DNA of 64,000 nt, taken from positions 310,001 to 374,000 of the forward strand of contig NZ_PDFK01000003.1 of assembly GCF_002845985.1 (NCBI RefSeq). The letters run 5' to 3'. Source of the stretch: Lysinibacillus fusiformis. Its GTDB lineage: Bacteria; Bacillota; Bacilli; Bacillales_A; Planococcaceae. Shown piece by piece: positions 25,439-34,219 of the stretch (position 1 is the first letter of the stretch; the number at the start of each line of letters is the position of its first letter). The position numbers were made by a program, and so were the translations under genes. Below the pieces are notes generated by a model. The model searched no databases, was not told the origin of the DNA, and worked only from the letters and a program-made list of their open reading frames with translations.

Positions 25439-25639
25439 ATGACATCACATTCAATTTCATTTTATATAAATCAGTTAAAGCAGCAAATTATGAACAACCT
25501 TTCTGGTGAGCATATTAGGCCATTACAGCTTTATATTAGGAAGTTAATAGAAGAAAACCCAAATGATTATACATCTATTAATGATGCCTATTTAACGATC
25601 AAGCATGAATTAGTCGAGACATGTCATGATAGTAGATAA
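25439..25639 (+). CDS. Small B12-riboswitch-controlled protein of unknown function
   Basis: This 66-residue soluble protein is of no recognised family. It is largely helical in appearance (SFYINQLKQQIMNNL and PLQLYIRKLIEENPND), with one Cys near the C-terminus and no signal or membrane segment. The ATG at 25439 follows AGGGGTG; a GTG at 25430 lies inside that ribosome binding site. It is the first gene behind cobalamin riboswitch 4 and its terminator, so it should be made only at low B12. It may be a partner of the larger protein encoded 27 nt downstream. Confidence 0.65.
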   Translation: MTSHSISFYINQLKQQIMNNLSGEHIRPLQLYIRKLIEENPNDYTSINDAYLTIKHELVETCHDSR

Positions 25640-25666
25640 AAAATCTGAAGTGAAGTGAATAATTAA

Positions 25667-26335
25667 ATGGAATGCAAAATGAACAAATCTGAAGACATAA
25701 TGGACAACATAGATATGAATCAAAAAGTTTTATATAGAAAATTGGATCATTTTGAAATGGAAAGAGGCTTGGTATTAGAAAGTTTAGACATTTTTCTAAG
25801 ATGGAATCAACAAACACAATACCTTTCTGAAGACAAGCTTCAAAAGCTTTGGATGAAACTGGTAAGGAAGTATAAATTCTCTCTCGATGAATGGGAAAGA
25901 ACTGCTGGTCATACAAATATCCATGCTTATCTAGTGAAGGAGCAAGGACATGGGTTACAAAAGTTGATGCGCTTTTACAAAGATCGCCACGGCATAAAAT
26001 GGTTGGAAAATGCATTTCATTATGGAATGTCATTACTCATTGAAGTTGGAAAAATGCCTGGATTAGAAATGTTTTTCCTAACAAATTTAATATGTTACAG
26101 ATGGGAAAAGGATTATTTAGAGGATGCAGATGTTCAACAGTTTTTTTGTCATTCAATAAATGGTAAAGTGAAGGAGGTCTATGAAAGTTTCAGGGCTTTC
26201 GATCAAGAACAGAATCTGTTAACCGCAACTACTCTCTATAAACTTTTATCAAAATATAATCCTCATTTTCAAGTGAATTCGGCAGCAACGCCTGAATTTT
26301 ATAAGGAATTGTCCTTATTTGTCGAAATCGAGTAA
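25667..26335 (+). CDS. B12-riboswitch-controlled protein of unknown function
   Basis: This 222-residue soluble protein is not recognised. It looks predominantly alpha-helical and rich in aromatic residues and Lys/Glu, with stretches such as KFSLDEWERTAGHTNIHAYL and MLLIEVGK-like hydrophobic helices around residues 122-145 that are too polar to be a clear membrane span. The two Cys residues near 145 and 164 show no metal-binding spacing. The ribosome binding site is weak (GAAGTGAAG), so translation may be coupled to the small gene before it. B12 control suggests that it replaces, or repairs the loss of, a B12-dependent function; which one is unknown. Confidence 0.65.
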   Translation: MECKMNKSEDIMDNIDMNQKVLYRKLDHFEMERGLVLESLDIFLRWNQQTQYLSEDKLQKLWMKLVRKYKFSLDEWERTAGHTNIHAYLVKEQGHGLQKLMRFYKDRHGIKWLENAFHYGMSLLIEVGKMPGLEMFFLTNLICYRWEKDYLEDADVQQFFCHSINGKVKEVYESFRAFDQEQNLLTATTLYKLLSKYNPHFQVNSAATPEFYKELSLFVEIE

Positions 26336-26353
26336 TCCATACGTTCGACATGT

Positions 26354-26390
26354 CAAACAGTCTATTATTCTTTAGAATATAGGCTGTTTC
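26354..26390 (+). terminator. Probable terminator of the unknown operon
   Basis: AAACAGTCTAT and ATAGGCTGTTT form a stem about 20 nt after the stop codon. The T-run after it is weak. Confidence 0.55.
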
Positions 26391-26627
26391 TATGTGAAAT
26401 ACGCTATTATATTTAATGCTCATAGATCCGTAGTAACAGAAAATCTCGTACATAGTTTAGATACACAATGAATTAAGATATAAATAATAGATGGAGAAAT
26501 TCCTTCGAAAGTTATGATTAAAAATAATGAATAATCAAAAAATAAAGAAGTTTAGAATCTAGATTTACTTTTTATATGAAGGATGGTACACTTAAAACTA
26601 TTGAACAACAACTATATATTGTGTTCG

Positions 26628-26822
26628 TTTTATATAGGTGCTACTATATGTAGTTTAAAAGGGAAGTTCGGCACAATTCCGACGCTGTCCCCGCAACTGT
26701 GAAGCTGACAATGATTACAACCACTGTGCATTCGCATGGGAAGGGAATCAGAGGATGAAGCAAAGCCAGGAGACCTGCCTCTATAAAACAATTAATCATT
26801 TCTTCGGGGATTAAGAAATGGG
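26628..26822 (+). promoter_or_regulatory. Cobalamin riboswitch 5 (nrd operon)
   Basis: The core reads TTTAAAAGGGAAGTTCGGCA, GCTGTCCCCGCAACTGTGA, ACCACTG, ATGGGAAGGG and AGCCAGGAGACCTGCC. It carries one additional C in the CCCGC segment compared with the other four copies. TTATATAGG and CCTCTATAA can close P1. A CATTTCTT...AAGAAATG hairpin takes the place of the usual loop stem. Confidence 0.92.
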
Positions 26823-26856
26823 AACGTCAGTATTTTTGGTATGGTAACGTTTCCAT

Positions 26857-26890
26857 TTAGCTATCTCTCTAGAGGAGATAGCTTTTTATT
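26857..26890 (+). terminator. Riboswitch-controlled terminator before nrdH
   Basis: AGCTATCTC (26859-26867) pairs perfectly with GAGATAGCT (26875-26883), followed by a T-run. Confidence 0.9.
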
Positions 26891-26910
26891 ATATGAAAAG
26901 AGGGATTTCT

Positions 26911-27135
26911 ATGAAACTTTATACGAAAACAATCTGTCCAAAATGCCTTTGGGTAAAATCTGAATTACAACGTGCAGGACTTGAGGCAGAAATCGTCAAC
27001 ATTGATCACGATGAACAAGCTAAACAAACAATAATCGATGCAGGTTTTTTAAGTGTGCCTGTTTTAGAAATGAATAATACATTTATAGGAGATGTTAAGG
27101 ACATAGTTTCTCATATTGAGATGATTGTTCTATGA
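26911..27135 (+). CDS. nrdH: Glutaredoxin-like electron donor for class Ib ribonucleotide reductase
   Basis: This 74-residue redoxin reduces NrdE. The redox motif is CPKC at residues 8-11 and the fold ends with VPVLEMNNTFIGDV. The start at 26911 follows AGAGGGA, while the upstream in-frame ATG at 26893 overlaps the riboswitch terminator region and has no ribosome binding site. The stop overlaps the nrdI start by four bases. The typical NrdH motif is CVQC; CPKC here is a small deviation. The protein is cytoplasmic and probably fed by thioredoxin reductase. Confidence 0.85.
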   Translation: MKLYTKTICPKCLWVKSELQRAGLEAEIVNIDHDEQAKQTIIDAGFLSVPVLEMNNTFIGDVKDIVSHIEMIVL

Positions 27136-27491
27136 TCGTTTACGCAAGTCGTACAGGAAATGTCCGGAATATTGTTTCCAAATTAAGGGCAGAGTCTGTT
27201 GAGCTCTCTGAGGAATTACAATTGAATAAGCCTTATCTTTTAATTACTTATACTGATGGCTTAGGCGATATCCCTGCAAAAGTGGAACGTTTTTTAGAAA
27301 AAAACAGAGATTTTTGTAAAGGTGTAGTTGCCAGTGGGAATAGTAACTTTGGGCACAACGCATTTGGGGCTGCTGGCGAGAAAATCGCTGCTACCTATCA
27401 TGTACCCTTAGTAAGAAAATTAGATTTACGAGGCAATCAAACAGATTATGAAGCCATACAAACGTTTTATGAAACGAGGGTAATAAGATGA
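27132..27491 (+). CDS. nrdI: NrdI flavodoxin for manganese cofactor assembly
   Basis: This 119-residue flavodoxin-like protein generates the oxidant that assembles the Mn(III)2-tyrosyl radical cofactor in NrdF. The FMN-binding loop (SRTGNVRNIVSKL) is at residues 5-17, with ITYTDGLGDIP and ASGNSNFGHNAFGAAGEKI completing the binding site. It overlaps nrdH and nrdE by four bases each, so translation is probably coupled. Confidence 0.93.
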   Translation: MIVYASRTGNVRNIVSKLRAESVELSEELQLNKPYLLITYTDGLGDIPAKVERFLEKNRDFCKGVVASGNSNFGHNAFGAAGEKIAATYHVPLVRKLDLRGNQTDYEAIQTFYETRVIR

Positions 27492-29581
27492 AAACCTATT
27501 TAAAGCTAAATAATGACGTACTGAATCGTTATAGTTCAACTGGGCTACTTGAATTAGAAAAGGATCGTGAAGCTACACGCCGCTACTTTTTAGAGTATGT
27601 CAACGTGCGTTTACGTTACTTTATTGATATTGAAGAAAAAATCCGTTATTTAGTTGATGAGGGCTACTACGAGAAAGCATTTATCGACATGTATGAAATG
27701 GAATTTATTAAGAAGTTGTACAAAAAAGCATATGATTATAATTTCCGCTTCCCATCCTTTATGAGTGCAAGTAAATTTTACGATAGCTATGCTATGAAAA
27801 GCCGTGATGGAGAAGAGATTTTAGAAAAATATGAGGACCGTATTGTCATTATCGCCTTGTATTTAGCACAAGGGAATACGGTGCTAGCAGAACGTTCTGT
27901 CGAGGCAATGATGGAAGCTTATCAGCCTGCTACACCAACAGCATTAAATAGTGGTAAAAAAGCACGTGGTGAATTAGTGAGCTGCTTTAAATTATCGATG
28001 GATGATTCCATGAATAGTATTGCTGAAAATATTGGTTATTGCTTAGAGCTATCAAGACTTGGCGGTGGGGTTGGAGTTAACTTAACTGATTTACGCCCTT
28101 TAGGTGACCCTATTAAAGAGATTCTAAATCGTGCCAGTGGTGTCATCCCAGTTGCTAAACTGTTAGAAAATTCTTTCAGTTATTCCAATCAACTAGGGCA
28201 GCGAAATGGCTCTGGTGTTGTCTATTTAAATATTTTCCATGCAGACATTGAAAATTTTATTTCATCTAAAAAACCGAATGCCGATGATAAAATTCGCCTC
28301 GCAACATTATCAACAGGAATAATTATACCAAGTATTTTCTTCGAACTTATGAAACGTGATAAAGATATTGTCTTGTTCAGCCCATATGATATTTTCAAAG
28401 AATATGGCAAACGCATGTCTGAGATTTCCATTTCAGATATGTACTATGAGCTACTTGATAACCCTAAAATTCGTAAAATTAAACGTTTGAATGCACGTAG
28501 GCTGTATACAGAAGTGAAAAAAGCACAATTTGAATCGGGCTATCCGTTTGAAATTTTTGATGATAATGTCAATGAAGTGCATCCTTTAAAAAACATCGGT
28601 CGCGTAAAAATGTCCAATCTATGTACCGAAATCTTGCAAGTTCAAGAAACAAGCATTATTACAGATCAAGATCAACCGAATGACTATGGATTAGATGTAT
28701 CCTGTAACTTAGGGTCGATTGATATTCATGCAGCAAGTAAGGTCAATGATTTCGAAGCCTTAATCGATACGGCTATGCACCTATTAACAAATGTGTCGCA
28801 AATGACGCACATTAAAAATGTACCGTCTGTTGCAAAAGCCAATCAATTAATGCATTCAGTAGGACTTGGTTGTATGAACCTCCACGGCCATCTTGTGACG
28901 GAGGGCATTTTATATGGCTCCAAAGAGTCGATTGATTTCATGGATCGTTTTATGGAAGCGATGAACTTTTATTCACTCAAATCATCGATGGAAATGGCTA
29001 AAGAAAAAGCTGCAACTTTTTATCGATTTGAGGACAGTGATTACGCATCAGGTAGCTACTTTGACCAATATGTCAATAAAATCGACGAAGAACTATCACC
29101 TGTTGTGTTAAAAGCACTTGGCAATATTCCAATCATTACGAAAAACATGTGGGAAACGCTTAAGCAAGATGTGATGCAATATGGTCTATTCCATTCCTAT
29201 CGTTTGGCTATTGCACCAACTGGCAGTATTTCCTACATACGTAGCTGTACGGCTTCTATTGCGCCATGTACTGAGCGTGTAGAGGTTCGTGACTATGCAG
29301 ATAGTAGAACGATTTATCCAATGCCTCATTTAACAAATGATAACAGTCATTTATATGTAGAGGCATATGATGTTAATCCGTATGATTTAATTGATTTGTA
29401 CGCTGCTTCTCAAAAACACGTTGACCAAGGTATTTCCATGACGCTTTATGTAACCGATAATTGGACAACTGAACAATTAGCTAAAGTATACATTTATGCA
29501 TGGGTAAAGGGCATTAAGTCCGTTTACTATGTTCGTCAACGATTACAAAGCTTAGAGGAGTGTGTAGCATGTCAAATATAA
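27488..29581 (+). CDS. nrdE: Class Ib ribonucleotide reductase large subunit
   Basis: This 697-residue catalytic subunit reduces ribonucleoside diphosphates to deoxyribonucleotides. The finger-loop and active-site regions are recognisable: ELVSCFKLSMDDSMNSI with the first active-site Cys, NLCTEILQ with the catalytic NxCxE, and APTGSISYI. The C-terminal pair appears as CVAC, reduced by NrdH. The N-terminal regulatory cone domain is short, as is normal for the NrdE type. The 3' end overlaps nrdF by 13 nt. Confidence 0.96.
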   Translation: MKTYLKLNNDVLNRYSSTGLLELEKDREATRRYFLEYVNVRLRYFIDIEEKIRYLVDEGYYEKAFIDMYEMEFIKKLYKKAYDYNFRFPSFMSASKFYDSYAMKSRDGEEILEKYEDRIVIIALYLAQGNTVLAERSVEAMMEAYQPATPTALNSGKKARGELVSCFKLSMDDSMNSIAENIGYCLELSRLGGGVGVNLTDLRPLGDPIKEILNRASGVIPVAKLLENSFSYSNQLGQRNGSGVVYLNIFHADIENFISSKKPNADDKIRLATLSTGIIIPSIFFELMKRDKDIVLFSPYDIFKEYGKRMSEISISDMYYELLDNPKIRKIKRLNARRLYTEVKKAQFESGYPFEIFDDNVNEVHPLKNIGRVKMSNLCTEILQVQETSIITDQDQPNDYGLDVSCNLGSIDIHAASKVNDFEALIDTAMHLLTNVSQMTHIKNVPSVAKANQLMHSVGLGCMNLHGHLVTEGILYGSKESIDFMDRFMEAMNFYSLKSSMEMAKEKAATFYRFEDSDYASGSYFDQYVNKIDEELSPVVLKALGNIPIITKNMWETLKQDVMQYGLFHSYRLAIAPTGSISYIRSCTASIAPCTERVEVRDYADSRTIYPMPHLTNDNSHLYVEAYDVNPYDLIDLYAASQKHVDQGISMTLYVTDNWTTEQLAKVYIYAWVKGIKSVYYVRQRLQSLEECVACQI

Positions 29582-30537
29582 TTTACGAGGCGGTCAATTG
29601 GAATAAGGCAACGAGTGAACTTGCCCAAATATTTTGGGACCAGCAATGGAAGCAAATTTGGTTTCCTGAGGAAATTGCGGTCAGTAAAGATATCAAACAG
29701 TGGAAAAGCTTTGAGCATCAAGACACGTATAAAAAAGTGTTCGCGGGATTAACGTTACTGGATACAGTTCAGACCAATATAGGGATGAATCGTGTGGCCG
29801 CTTATACAGACGATTTACAAGAGAAGGCTGTCCTAACCGTTTTTGATGCATTTGAGGCAATCCATGCCAAATCCTATTCTTATATTTTTACAACGCTTTG
29901 TACAAACGAAGAAATAGATGAGTTATTTGAATGGGTCAAAAAAAATGAATTTCTACAATATAAGGCCAATAAAATTGCGGATATTTATAATAGTATCGAA
30001 GAAAACGATCCAGAAAGCTTATGGAAAGCGATGTTCTCCTCCGTTATGCTCGAATCTTTCCTTTTCTATTCTGGCTTTTTCTACCCGCTGTACTTAGGAG
30101 GACAAGGCTTCCTACGAAACAGTGCTGAGATTATTTCACTTATTTTACGCGACGAATCCATCCATGGTGTCGCAGTTGGATTTTTTGCTCAAAATCTATT
30201 CAAGCAATTTTCAAAAGAAAAACAAGAAGAGCTAAATTTATGGGGCTATGAGCTATTATTAGATTTATATCAGAATGAAATGAAATATACGGATGATATT
30301 TATGCGGAAACAGGATTATCACCTGAAGTGAGAGCCTATGTACGATATAATGCTAATAAAGCCTTAATGAATGTTGGTTTTGAAGCAATGTTTCCAGAAG
30401 AAGAAGTCAATCCGATTGTGATGAACGGTATTCGTAATGAAGGCTCCACATACGATTTCTTTTCACAAAAGGGAGCTACCTATGCTAAAGCAAAAGTAGC
30501 GCCAATTACAGATGACACATTTAATTTTAATCGTTAG
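29569..30537 (+). CDS. nrdF: Class Ib ribonucleotide reductase small subunit
   Basis: This 322-residue radical-generating subunit binds the di-metal centre next to a tyrosine. Metal ligands fall in [32 protein letters not shown] and [11 protein letters not shown]. The ATG at 29569 follows GAGGAG. No B12 is needed, which explains control by the cobalamin riboswitch: the cell presumably has a B12-dependent class II reductase elsewhere. Confidence 0.95.
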   Translation: MSNIIYEAVNWNKATSELAQIFWDQQWKQIWFPEEIAVSKDIKQWKSFEHQDTYKKVFAGLTLLDTVQTNIGMNRVAAYTDDLQEKAVLTVFDAFEAIHAKSYSYIFTTLCTNEEIDELFEWVKKNEFLQYKANKIADIYNSIEENDPESLWKAMFSSVMLESFLFYSGFFYPLYLGGQGFLRNSAEIISLILRDESIHGVAVGFFAQNLFKQFSKEKQEELNLWGYELLLDLYQNEMKYTDDIYAETGLSPEVRAYVRYNANKALMNVGFEAMFPEEEVNPIVMNGIRNEGSTYDFFSQKGATYAKAKVAPITDDTFNFNR

Positions 30538-30548
30538 GATGGAGAACA

Positions 30549-30986
30549 ATGAACGTAGAAGTAAAAATCAAAAGAGTACACGCGGATGCAATACTACCAA
30601 TGCAAGCCAATCCTGGTGATGCGGGCATGGATCTCTACTCCATTGAAGCAGTAGAAATACCAGCAGGCGTAGCCAAACTTATTAAAACAGGTATACAGAT
30701 TGAATTACCTAAAGGAACGGAAGCCCAAATTCGACCAAGAAGTGGACTAGCATTAAAGCATAGTATAACCGTACTGAATAGCCCAGGCACAATTGATGAA
30801 GGCTACAGAGGGGAAATCGGCGTTATTTTAATCAACCACGGCCAAGAACCGTTTATCGTCGAAAAATCTATGCGTATCGCCCAAATGGTCATTCAATTTG
30901 TCCCATCCATTCAATTAGTAGAAGTAGATGAATTATCACAAACGATCCGAGGAGCATCTGGATTTGGAGCAAGTGGTACTAAATAG
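30549..30986 (+). CDS. dut: dUTP pyrophosphatase
   Basis: This 145-residue trimeric dUTPase hydrolyses dUTP to dUMP and keeps uracil out of DNA. The motifs are seen in order: [33 protein letters not shown] and [10 protein letters not shown] at the C-terminus. It lies 11 nt after nrdF with GGATGGAG upstream, so it belongs to the B12-controlled transcript. This is an apt addition because ribonucleotide reduction and dUMP supply are linked. Confidence 0.95.
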   Translation: MNVEVKIKRVHADAILPMQANPGDAGMDLYSIEAVEIPAGVAKLIKTGIQIELPKGTEAQIRPRSGLALKHSITVLNSPGTIDEGYRGEIGVILINHGQEPFIVEKSMRIAQMVIQFVPSIQLVEVDELSQTIRGASGFGASGTK

Positions 30987-31014
30987 AATTGATTAGTTTA
31001 AAAAGATGACAAAG

Positions 31015-31045
31015 AAATCCTGTGTGTATATACATGCAGGATTTT
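31015..31045 (+). terminator. Intrinsic terminator of the nrd operon
   Basis: AAATCCTG pairs with CAGGATTT and seven T residues follow. Confidence 0.85.
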
Positions 31046-31363
31046 TTTGTTGTCAGTAAGGATAGTCTGTTTAAAGCTTAGCAGAACTACACATGAAAGC
31101 AATGGACATTAAAAAAGATGACGTCGGTTACTTACCAAAGTCATCCCATTACGGCATAATCAACAACTACATCTAAAAATATAAACAGCTTTTAATTTTC
31201 ATCTGTCTACCTAATAGGCAGCATATCACCACGAATATGTGCTCTTCTTTCCTTGTTCATCTTGGTAATTAACTAGATTCCAGATGAAAGATCGAAAGTA
31301 TATGGTTTAAATTGGGATAATAATATAAAATTTATATATATACCATTTTTATTGTAGCTAATA
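31046..31363. other. Gene-poor spacer
   Basis: About 320 nt without a convincing gene. A 27-codon + frame from 31099 and a 17-codon minus frame from about 31262 look like decayed remnants rather than genes. An AT-rich stretch just before 31363 may hold the promoter of the next gene. Confidence 0.4.
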
Positions 31364-32824
31364 GTGTTGGGATTGGGGGCGGAAATTATAAAGAAGAAAT
31401 TATGGAGTACAGGTTTATTACTAGTATGTATTTTTCTCGTTGCTTGTGAGTTCAATCAACAGGAAGGGAAAGAAGCGTCTACTATTGCTCAAAAGGTGAA
31501 TACAGAAGAATTTATACCAAAGGCGATAAGCCCTGGTAATTTTAGTGAATACGATATGGCACTTAAGATGGATAATGACGGGAAATTTCAGCTAGAATCA
31601 ACCGTTGTCGTTAAAAACCTCTCTACCGATGATTGGGAACAATTGATATTTTATTTTATACCTAATATGTTTACAAAAGCTGTCTCACCCGAACTGGAGC
31701 ATCCATCTACCATTGCGTTCCATAACATTACCATTGATGGAAAAACGGCAGCTTACACCCTTGAAAAAGATTCACTCAACATTCAGCTTCAGGAAAAATT
31801 GAAACCTCATCAAGAAATGAAAGTTTATTTTTCCTATGAGTTCACTCTGCCTGAAGAGGGCTTAAGATTTACGAAGAGTAATGGTAATTATCATTTAGCT
31901 CAATTTTATCCGATGCTTGCCACATATAGAAACCATCAATGGAACAAAGAAGATTATCGTTTTAGAGGAGAGACGTATCATACTACATTCAGCAATTTCA
32001 AATTAACCTATGACATTCCTCAGGAGTACACGTTGGTGTCTTCATTTGATCAAGAGGCATTTCCAAGCCCAAACAAAGGGTTACTTGAAGTTGAGAACGT
32101 GAAGGAAATATTTGTTGCTCTAGTAAAAGATCCAATACTAGTGGAAAAAGACGAAGACATCGCCATTAGAGTATTTGGATTTGAGGAAAATAAAAAGGAA
32201 CTATATCAAGAAATAGCAGACGAGGCTTCAGCTGTCATAAATTATTTTGAAGAAATAATGGGGCCGTATCCTCTCAAACAACTAGATATTATCATAGATG
32301 GAATGGGCATGGAGTATCCAGGAATTGTAACAGCCCATACGATTTACAACAGTGGTCCTAGTAGTTCTGAGCAGATTAAAAGTACAGTGGTTCATGAAAT
32401 TGCCCATCAATGGTTTTACGGGGTCATTACCAATGATCCTTTTCATCATGCCTGGTTAGATGAAGGCTTCACGGTATTTGCTACAAATCTATTCAACTTT
32501 AAAAAATTGAATCTGAGCAAACCCTATACGATTTACAGCATTGATCCAGACCTAGTGCTTCCAGTCAATTTACCACTTGATCAATACCAATCTGATATGA
32601 GTGCATATGTCTATGGAAAATCGCCTGCAATGCTCTTGAATTTGTTTGATGATAATGAAGAAATCAAAGACATTGAACAATTTTTACAAAGTTATTATCA
32701 ATTTTATAACTATAAAGAAATCGATTCCACAGAATTCGCCCGATTCACAAAATACTATTTTGATTTAAAGGACGATTCTATATTTGAGGGGTGGTTAGAT
32801 CTAGATAACACTAAAAATGAATGA
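31364..32824 (+). CDS. M1-type metallopeptidase lipoprotein
   Basis: This 486-residue exported lipoprotein is a predicted aminopeptidase-like zinc peptidase. The signal peptide ends at a lipobox (FLVAC), an N-terminal beta domain follows, and the gluzincin catalytic site is HEIAHQWFYG with the third zinc ligand in WLDEGFT. A conserved GMEYPGIV stands where M1 enzymes have GAMEN, an altered exopeptidase motif, so true aminopeptidase activity is uncertain. The annotated GTG start at 31364 has no proper ribosome binding site; GGGGGCGG at 31375-31382 would fit an unusual ATT or ATA start at 31385-31390, giving a clean signal peptide. Confidence 0.8.
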   Translation: MLGLGAEIIKKKLWSTGLLLVCIFLVACEFNQQEGKEASTIAQKVNTEEFIPKAISPGNFSEYDMALKMDNDGKFQLESTVVVKNLSTDDWEQLIFYFIPNMFTKAVSPELEHPSTIAFHNITIDGKTAAYTLEKDSLNIQLQEKLKPHQEMKVYFSYEFTLPEEGLRFTKSNGNYHLAQFYPMLATYRNHQWNKEDYRFRGETYHTTFSNFKLTYDIPQEYTLVSSFDQEAFPSPNKGLLEVENVKEIFVALVKDPILVEKDEDIAIRVFGFEENKKELYQEIADEASAVINYFEEIMGPYPLKQLDIIIDGMGMEYPGIVTAHTIYNSGPSSSEQIKSTVVHEIAHQWFYGVITNDPFHHAWLDEGFTVFATNLFNFKKLNLSKPYTIYSIDPDLVLPVNLPLDQYQSDMSAYVYGKSPAMLLNLFDDNEEIKDIEQFLQSYYQFYNYKEIDSTEFARFTKYYFDLKDDSIFEGWLDLDNTKNE

Positions 32825-32850
32825 TTTAGCAATAGGTTCTCCATGAAAGA

Positions 32851-32885
32851 AAAGGGATATTGTGCAAGCAGTATCTCTTTTTTTA
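32851..32885 (+). terminator. Intrinsic terminator
   Basis: AAGGGATATTG pairs with CAGTATCTCTT and a T-run follows the peptidase gene. Confidence 0.75.
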
Positions 32886-33025
32886 TGTTCAAAATATATC
32901 AGCTTCACGATCAGGATTTAACCACCTTTTAGAGAAAAAACATAAATTGAAAATTAAGTATTCTCTTAACGCTAATAATAAACTATACTTACAATTAATT
33001 ATAGTTATAGAACAGGAGAATTGTC

Positions 33026-33700
33026 ATGCTAAAACGGTTGTTTTTTGTAAGTTTTGTATTTTATCTATGCTCTTTGATTTATGTAGAGGATAGTAGCTAT
33101 GTCCATGCAATTAACAAAGATGTAATATTTTTTGATAGTGGTACTGCTATAAATGGTAGGACGATGTTACCAATGAGAAATATATTTGAATCATTAGATG
33201 CAACTGTTGCCTGGGATTCCTCAACCCAAACCATAACAGCAAGTAAAGGGAATACAACTATTCAATTAAAGGTAAATTCGTATAAAGCAATTGTTAATGG
33301 GAAGGAGACTTTTCTAGACAACCCACCTACCATTATGAACTCAACTACAATGGTACCCGTAAGGTTTGTTAGTGAGTCTTTAAAACTACCTGTTGAATGG
33401 GATTCAACACTAAGAGTAGTTAATATAATCACAGAAGGGAAAAATATTTTTATTTATGTTAATGATCCTACAATAAATACAGATAAGAATTCTAAAATTA
33501 ATAACTATAATCAATTGGTTGATTTACATAATAACCTTTTATTTGTACTACAAAATTTGGAATATGAAAAATCGTTGTATCCTAATTATTCACAAGATTA
33601 CCGTAATATACTAGAGAAACAGTTAACATTGTCTAAGCTAAAATTAAAGGTAATGCAAAGAATGGAAGTAATATTAACGGAAATTATAAGACAAGGATAG
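33026..33700 (+). CDS. Secreted stalk-domain (copper amine oxidase N-terminal-like) protein
   Basis: This 224-residue exported protein has a signal peptide (LFFVSFVFYLCSLI) and one stalk domain at about residues 35-140, with the two repeated units GRTMLPMRNIFESLDATVAWD and STTMVPVRFVSESLKLPVEWD in pattern. The C-terminal 80 residues form a predicted helical tail without a known domain. Such domains typically anchor or extend surface proteins in Bacillales and Paenibacillales. AGGAGAA lies upstream of the ATG. No catalytic domain is attached, so its role is unclear. Confidence 0.8.
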   Translation: MLKRLFFVSFVFYLCSLIYVEDSSYVHAINKDVIFFDSGTAINGRTMLPMRNIFESLDATVAWDSSTQTITASKGNTTIQLKVNSYKAIVNGKETFLDNPPTIMNSTTMVPVRFVSESLKLPVEWDSTLRVVNIITEGKNIFIYVNDPTINTDKNSKINNYNQLVDLHNNLLFVLQNLEYEKSLYPNYSQDYRNILEKQLTLSKLKLKVMQRMEVILTEIIRQG

Positions 33701-34219
33701 ACAGACAATTATTCAATCAAACGGATCCTCAACTGACATAAAAGAAGGGTTGAGCATTTGGCTTTGTTGTTAGGTATGTAATGAAACGTTAGAAGTTTAT
33801 AAGGGGAAACTAACTCTCCATTCGCTGGCTATGAATTTTAACGCTGGTTTGTTAGATTGAAGTGTGATAAGAATTCATTTTTGATTAACCATTTCTTCAA
33901 AATGGACTCAATAAGAGCATAGACTTATCAATGATTTGAGTGAAGAATGCAGCTCTTTCTTAGTCATTGATTCAACTTAAAGTAAGAACTAATTATTAGC
34001 GAATATTACATTGGAAAGGCTACTTTAATATAAAATCCATGAAATTTTTTGACCATTTGAGGACTGTAAATAACAGTCCTCTTCTTTTTGTCGCTTACAC
34101 GCGTACCAGACTTGAATAATGGTAAGAAGTATTAAAAGTTAAAAAAATTTAAAAATTGAAAAAATATCCACAATATCTTATCATAGTAATGTAAAAGCTT
34201 ACATTGAGAAGGGAGGCGG
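33701..34219. other. Intergenic spacer with one terminator
   Basis: About 520 nt hold no credible gene. A hairpin GAGGACTG / CAGTCCTC with a T-run sits at 34059-34090. A small in-frame fragment around 33845-33935 might be a remnant of a lost gene but is too short to identify. AT-rich sequence at 34130-34200 likely carries the promoter of the ABC operon. Confidence 0.45.
34059..34090 (+). terminator. Intrinsic terminator
   Basis: GAGGACTG (34059-34066) pairs perfectly with CAGTCCTC (34074-34081), followed by TTCTTTTT. Confidence 0.8.

Noticed and set aside
31099..31182. 27-codon frame in the spacer before the M1 peptidase gene
   Set aside because: No ribosome binding site, no family match, and bounded by non-coding sequence.
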